From the NCBI GenBank assembly GCA_030950875.1, contig JAUZQS010000035.1:1-10461 (forward strand): 10,461 nucleotides of DNA, written 5' to 3'. Shown one piece after another: positions 8,061 through 10,461 of this stretch; position 1 is the first letter of the stretch; each line of letters begins with the position of its first letter. The notes below the pieces were generated by a model. It did no database searches. It was not told the origin of the DNA and saw only the letters and a program-made list of their open reading frames with translations. The position numbers were made by a program, and so were the translations under genes. The DNA is from Mariprofundaceae bacterium (GTDB lineage Bacteria; Pseudomonadota; Zetaproteobacteria; Mariprofundales; Mariprofundaceae).

Positions 8061-8158
8061 CCCGCATTATTCACAAATACTGCCGCGCAATCATCACGTC
8101 AATCAGGTGAATTGCCTAGCAAGAGAGTATCCCCTAAGGGATTCATGAATAATGCGGA
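8061..8158. mobile_element. Putative 98-bp MITE-like element with 12-bp inverted ends and CTAA target duplication
   Basis: CCGCATTATTCA (8062-8073) and its exact reverse complement TGAATAATGCGG (8146-8157) bound a short non-coding stretch. Extending one base each side gives ends flanked by CTAA at 8057-8060 and again at 8159-8162, which looks like a 4-bp target-site duplication. The interior carries a 10-bp palindrome ATTCATGAAT (8141-8150) and ATCCC/GGGAT arms (8129-8142). It encodes no transposase, as expected of a small non-autonomous element. An IS1380-like parent would be one candidate to test, but I cannot assign it. It could instead act as a stem-loop between gpmI and the channel gene. 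Confidence 0.5.
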
Positions 8159-8173
8159 CTAAAAAGACTAAGC

Positions 8174-9814
8174 TTATACCCCTTCAATCAAGGATGCATT
8201 TAAATCTTCGGGAGCAGTGTAGCCCATCATTTCAAACAATGTTGCTGCCAAATGCGACAACCCTGGTATCACCGATAAATCATCACCCTCTTGTGGCTGG
8301 CGAAGCTGATACGAACCATCAAACGCTGAATCAAACAGAATACAAGGCACAGGATTAATCGAGTGCTTGGTACAAGGTTCACTGCCATCACCCTTAAATA
8401 TTTTCATTTCCTCAGCATTACCATGATCGGCTGTAATTAAAGCGCAACCACCCACTTTTTCCAATGCCTCAACAATACGGCCCACCGCAGCATCCACAGC
8501 TTCAATCGCTGCAATTGCTGGTGCAAGCGCACCACAGTGCCCAACCATATCTGCATTGGCAAAATTTATCAGACCAAAGCCATAATCACCCGACTCAATC
8601 AATACAACTGCTTGTTCAGCAATCTCAGGCGCTTTCATTTTCGGCGTATCTGCAAATGAAACCCCCTTATCTGAAGGAATTAAAATATAATCCTCCATTG
8701 TATCATCCAATGGTTTACGATAACCACCATTAAAGAAAAATGTAACGTGCGGAAACTTCTGGGTTTCAGTCAAACGAAACTGTTTGATACCCATTTCTAG
8801 GATACGTTTACCAAATGGAGCTTCCACTTTGGTCGAGCCCATAAGTTGCAAGTTTGGAAGGTTCCGATCTTCATCATACACCATCATGCCCGCAAACAGT
8901 ATATCTGGCCCTTGGTGATCAATTCCACCACGATCAAAGCCATCAAAATCATCGACTTCAAAGGCTTCTGTGATTTCAATCGCACGATCAGCACGAAAAT
9001 TCACCATCACTACAGCATCACCATCTTGCACCGTACCAACAGCCTCATTTTCTGCATCCACTATCAAAAAACCTGGCAAATCTTGATCAATTATATCTGG
9101 ATTTTCAGCACGAAATGATTGCACAGCTTCTTGCATGCTGGTGAACCTATGAACACACACACCATGCACCATGGCATCCCAACCAGGCTTTACCTTGTTC
9201 CAATCCTGATCCCGATCCATAATAATTTTCTCGCGCCCACCGGCTGAAGCAAAGGCATAATCAAAGCCTTGCGCATTCAAGTCAGCAAACACATCTTCCA
9301 ATTGGGCAATATAATCTTGCGCAGTTTGAATGCCTACATCACGACCATCAAGCAAAGCATGCACACGCAATACTTTCACACCTTGTTCAGCCGCGTATCT
9401 AGCAAGTATAATAAAATGATCAATATGCGAATGAATGTTGCCATCCGAGAGCAAGCCCAACAAATGCAGTGTCCCAGCAGCTTGAACTTTGGCAATCACT
9501 TGTGCCAATACATCCGACGTATAAAAAGAACCATCAGCAATAGCATTGTTAATACGCGTTGGGCCTTGTTTAAGAATTTGACCGGCGCCCATGGTTAAAT
9601 GGCCTACTTCCGAGCCGCCCATATCCTTATTGGAAGGTAGCCCCACATATTCACCATGCGTCATCAATTGTGTATGCGCATAATTTTTCCACAAACGATC
9701 AAAGACAGGTGTATTTGCCTGTGCCACGGCATCTTCGGAACCACCCGTACCCATGCCCCAACCATCCATGACAATCAAAAGTGTTGGCTTTCCTTTGGTA
9801 AAACGATGCATCAT
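8174..9814 (-). CDS. gpmI: 2,3-bisphosphoglycerate-independent phosphoglycerate mutase
   Basis: A 546-residue cytosolic enzyme of the alkaline-phosphatase superfamily that interconverts 3- and 2-phosphoglycerate in glycolysis and gluconeogenesis, using two metal ions (usually manganese). Visible active-site parts: MDGWG with metal ligand Asp17; GGSEVGH with the phosphorylated Ser68; DGNIHSH (124-130); LLDGRD (155-159); NFRADRA (272-278); ANADMVGH with Asp422 and His426; TADHGNAEEM with Asp463 and His464; and TKHSINPVP with His484. The protein is about 30 residues longer than the E. coli enzyme (514), with extra sequence in the middle (about 285-330), closer in size to plant-type enzymes. The first of two adjacent ATGs (9814) is chosen because AGGAG (9823-9827) lies 8 bp upstream. 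Separate terminator and promoter signals upstream suggest it is transcribed apart from the small membrane protein gene. Confidence 0.96.
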   Translation of the reverse strand: MMHRFTKGKPTLLIVMDGWGMGTGGSEDAVAQANTPVFDRLWKNYAHTQLMTHGEYVGLPSNKDMGGSEVGHLTMGAGQILKQGPTRINNAIADGSFYTSDVLAQVIAKVQAAGTLHLLGLLSDGNIHSHIDHFIILARYAAEQGVKVLRVHALLDGRDVGIQTAQDYIAQLEDVFADLNAQGFDYAFASAGGREKIIMDRDQDWNKVKPGWDAMVHGVCVHRFTSMQEAVQSFRAENPDIIDQDLPGFLIVDAENEAVGTVQDGDAVVMVNFRADRAIEITEAFEVDDFDGFDRGGIDHQGPDILFAGMMVYDEDRNLPNLQLMGSTKVEAPFGKRILEMGIKQFRLTETQKFPHVTFFFNGGYRKPLDDTMEDYILIPSDKGVSFADTPKMKAPEIAEQAVVLIESGDYGFGLINFANADMVGHCGALAPAIAAIEAVDAAVGRIVEALEKVGGCALITADHGNAEEMKIFKGDGSEPCTKHSINPVPCILFDSAFDGSYQLRQPQEGDDLSVIPGLSHLAATLFEMMGYTAPEDLNASLIEGV

Positions 9815-9842
9815 CTAGCTGACTCCTACCTATAAAACATTG

Positions 9843-9857
9843 GGGTTACCATAACCC
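9843..9857 (-). promoter_or_regulatory. Small inverted repeat in the gpmI leader
   Basis: GGGTTA (9843-9848) and TAACCC (9852-9857), separated by three bases, form a short palindrome just upstream of the gpmI ribosome binding site. It may be an operator or a weak leader hairpin. There is no further support, and I could not place a convincing gpmI promoter. Confidence 0.2.
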
Positions 9858-9863
9858 TTCAAC

Positions 9864-9891
9864 GAAAAAAGCCCAGTCAAATGACTGGGCT
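9864..9891 (-). terminator. Rho-independent terminator of the small membrane protein gene
   Basis: On the minus strand, AGCCCAGTCA (9891-9882) pairs with TGACTGGGCT (9879-9870), a perfect 10-bp GC-rich stem, and is followed directly by six T residues (9870-9865). This is a textbook intrinsic terminator placed 22 bp after the stop of the 38-residue gene, and it separates that gene from gpmI. Confidence 0.88.
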
Positions 9892-9913
9892 CTCACATTA
9901 CAAGTTATAAAGA

Positions 9914-10030
9914 TTAATCTTTAGAATTATTAGCTTTATCTGCTACATTTGATAACAATATAGGTGCAACAACACCCATTATAAAAAACAAAATAAGCGG
10001 ATAAATAAATGCCGTTAACTGTTGTTCCAT
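9914..10030 (-). CDS. Small single-pass membrane protein, 38 residues, unknown function
   Basis: The protein starts MEQQLTAF, continues with one hydrophobic helix (about residues 8-28, IYPLILFFIMGVVAPILLS) and ends in a polar tail NVADKANNSKD. A longer in-frame start exists at 10096, but the ATG at 10030 is chosen because a strong GGGAGG (10040-10045) lies 9 bp upstream, and because the longer form would start upstream of the likely -10 box. The gene has its own promoter-like sequence and a strong intrinsic terminator, so it is a stand-alone transcription unit and not an accidental frame. It may be an inner-membrane microprotein that modulates a larger membrane complex; nothing in the sequence says which. 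I do not recognise the family. Confidence 0.75.
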   Translation of the reverse strand: MEQQLTAFIYPLILFFIMGVVAPILLSNVADKANNSKD

Positions 10031-10039
10031 AACCACAAA

Positions 10040-10045
10040 CCTCCC
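10040..10045 (-). promoter_or_regulatory. Ribosome binding site GGGAGG that fixes the small protein's start
   Basis: GGGAGG on the minus strand, 9 bp before ATG 10030. It decides between this start and the longer in-frame start at 10096, which lacks such a site. Confidence 0.75.
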
Positions 10046-10067
10046 ATAGAAAGTGAATCTTGGCCAG

Positions 10068-10096
10068 ATATTATCCCTGATATCCATGCCTTGCAA
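10068..10096 (-). promoter_or_regulatory. Likely sigma-70 promoter for the small membrane protein gene
   Basis: On the minus strand, TTGCAA (10096-10091) and TAATAT (10073-10068) are separated by 17 bp. Each hexamer matches 4 of 6 consensus bases. An overlapping GATAAT with 15-bp spacing is an alternative -10. Transcription would start around 10060, giving a leader of about 30 bases that contains the GGGAGG site. Confidence 0.45.
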
Positions 10097-10285
10097 GCTT
10101 TAGGGTTATTTTTGTAGGTGCAAAATGAAAATATCCGCTTTTAGCAACACGAAATATCCTCTTTGGGCTTCGGTTTGGAAGCATTTTATGCAAGCGAGGA
10201 TTTTACAGATGAGAGCACCAGACAAGTCTGACCTATTGATGCATGCAATGTTTTCCCATGCTAGCAAGAATGAAATAAGAATGGT

Positions 10286-10461
10286 TCAGGCGCTCTTGTT
10301 CATCAATCCAGTGATTTTGGCGACGTAATTGATAGTTTCCTGCGGCATGCGTTCAGAGTGGCGTTCGAGATTACCCATGCCCCAATTGTAGGCGGCCAGA
10401 GTTAGCCCGACATCACCATGATAACGATCCATAAGCTGTTTTAGATACTTGCTACCGGCCT
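10286..10461 (-). CDS. Lytic transglycosylase (SLT domain), C-terminal part, 5' end outside the window
   Basis: The minus-strand frame is open to the window edge and ends with TGA at 10288-10286, giving the last 57 residues. They begin AGSKYLKQLMDRYHGDVGLT and continue with LAAYNWGMGNLERH, the typical third motif of the SLT (soluble lytic transglycosylase) fold, usually written AYNAGxG; here Trp replaces the usual Ala. The end, ETINYVAKITGLMNKSA, matches the helix that closes such domains (typically ETxxYVxKI). These periplasmic enzymes cleave the MurNAc-GlcNAc bond in peptidoglycan with formation of anhydromuramic acid. The catalytic glutamate lies upstream, outside the window, so activity cannot be judged. 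The sub-family (Slt70, MltC, MltE or other) cannot be set from this fragment. Confidence 0.85.
   Translation of the reverse strand, partial: AGSKYLKQLMDRYHGDVGLTLAAYNWGMGNLERHSERMPQETINYVAKITGLMNKSA

Noticed and set aside
10125..10328. Plus-strand 67-codon open frame starting MKISAFSNTKYP
   Set aside because: Its 3' end overlaps the lytic transglycosylase on the other strand, no good ribosome binding site is visible, and the product resembles nothing I know. The 10097-10285 interval otherwise shows only a small CAGAC/GTCTG palindrome at 10219-10230.
1..10461. CRISPR arrays, tRNA or rRNA genes, riboswitches
   Set aside because: No regularly spaced repeat series of CRISPR type, no tRNA-like cloverleaf segment and no recognisable riboswitch core were seen in the intergenic stretches, all of which are shorter than 200 bp.

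Overview
The window looks like ordinary chromosome of a Gram-negative, probably proteobacterial, organism of low-to-moderate GC (two 60-base lines counted by hand: 42% in the sugar-kinase gene, 50% in the helicase gene). The Gram-negative reading rests on a TldD/PmbA-family gene, a lytic transglycosylase and an ExbB/TolQ/MotA-type ion channel pair. I cannot name the genus from sequence alone.

Layout. Plus strand, left: the 3' part of pmbA (1-1308), then a PfkB-family, adenosine-kinase-like gene (1339-2337) 30 bp downstream, probably co-transcribed. Next comes a large single gene (2530-6018, plus) for a 1162-residue protein with an N-terminal SWIM zinc finger and a complete C-terminal SNF2 ATPase/helicase core. 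Both of its flanks (2338-2529 and 6019-6202) are non-coding and repeat-rich, which suggests that this gene arrived as a block. Minus strand, read right to left: the end of a lytic transglycosylase (10461-10286), a 38-residue membrane protein with its own promoter, ribosome binding site and terminator (10030-9914), cofactor-independent phosphoglycerate mutase (9814-8174), a roughly 98-bp element with inverted-repeat ends (8061-8158), and a two-gene unit (8040-6203). That unit encodes a MotA/TolQ/ExbB-type channel and a partner with one transmembrane helix and a von Willebrand factor A (VWA) domain.

How the genes may work together. pmbA, the sugar kinase, gpmI and the transglycosylase are housekeeping genes with no evident joint role. 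The channel and VWA genes are separated by only 2 bp, so they are almost certainly translated together and form one ion-driven membrane machine of unknown function, with the VWA domain predicted in the periplasm. The SNF2 helicase gene converges on this pair. An ion-driven motor plus a SNF2 helicase recalls the Zorya anti-phage system. However, the genes are in opposite orientation, the partner carries VWA instead of an OmpA-like peptidoglycan-binding domain, and repeat relics lie between the two units. I treat the link as a hypothesis, not a call.
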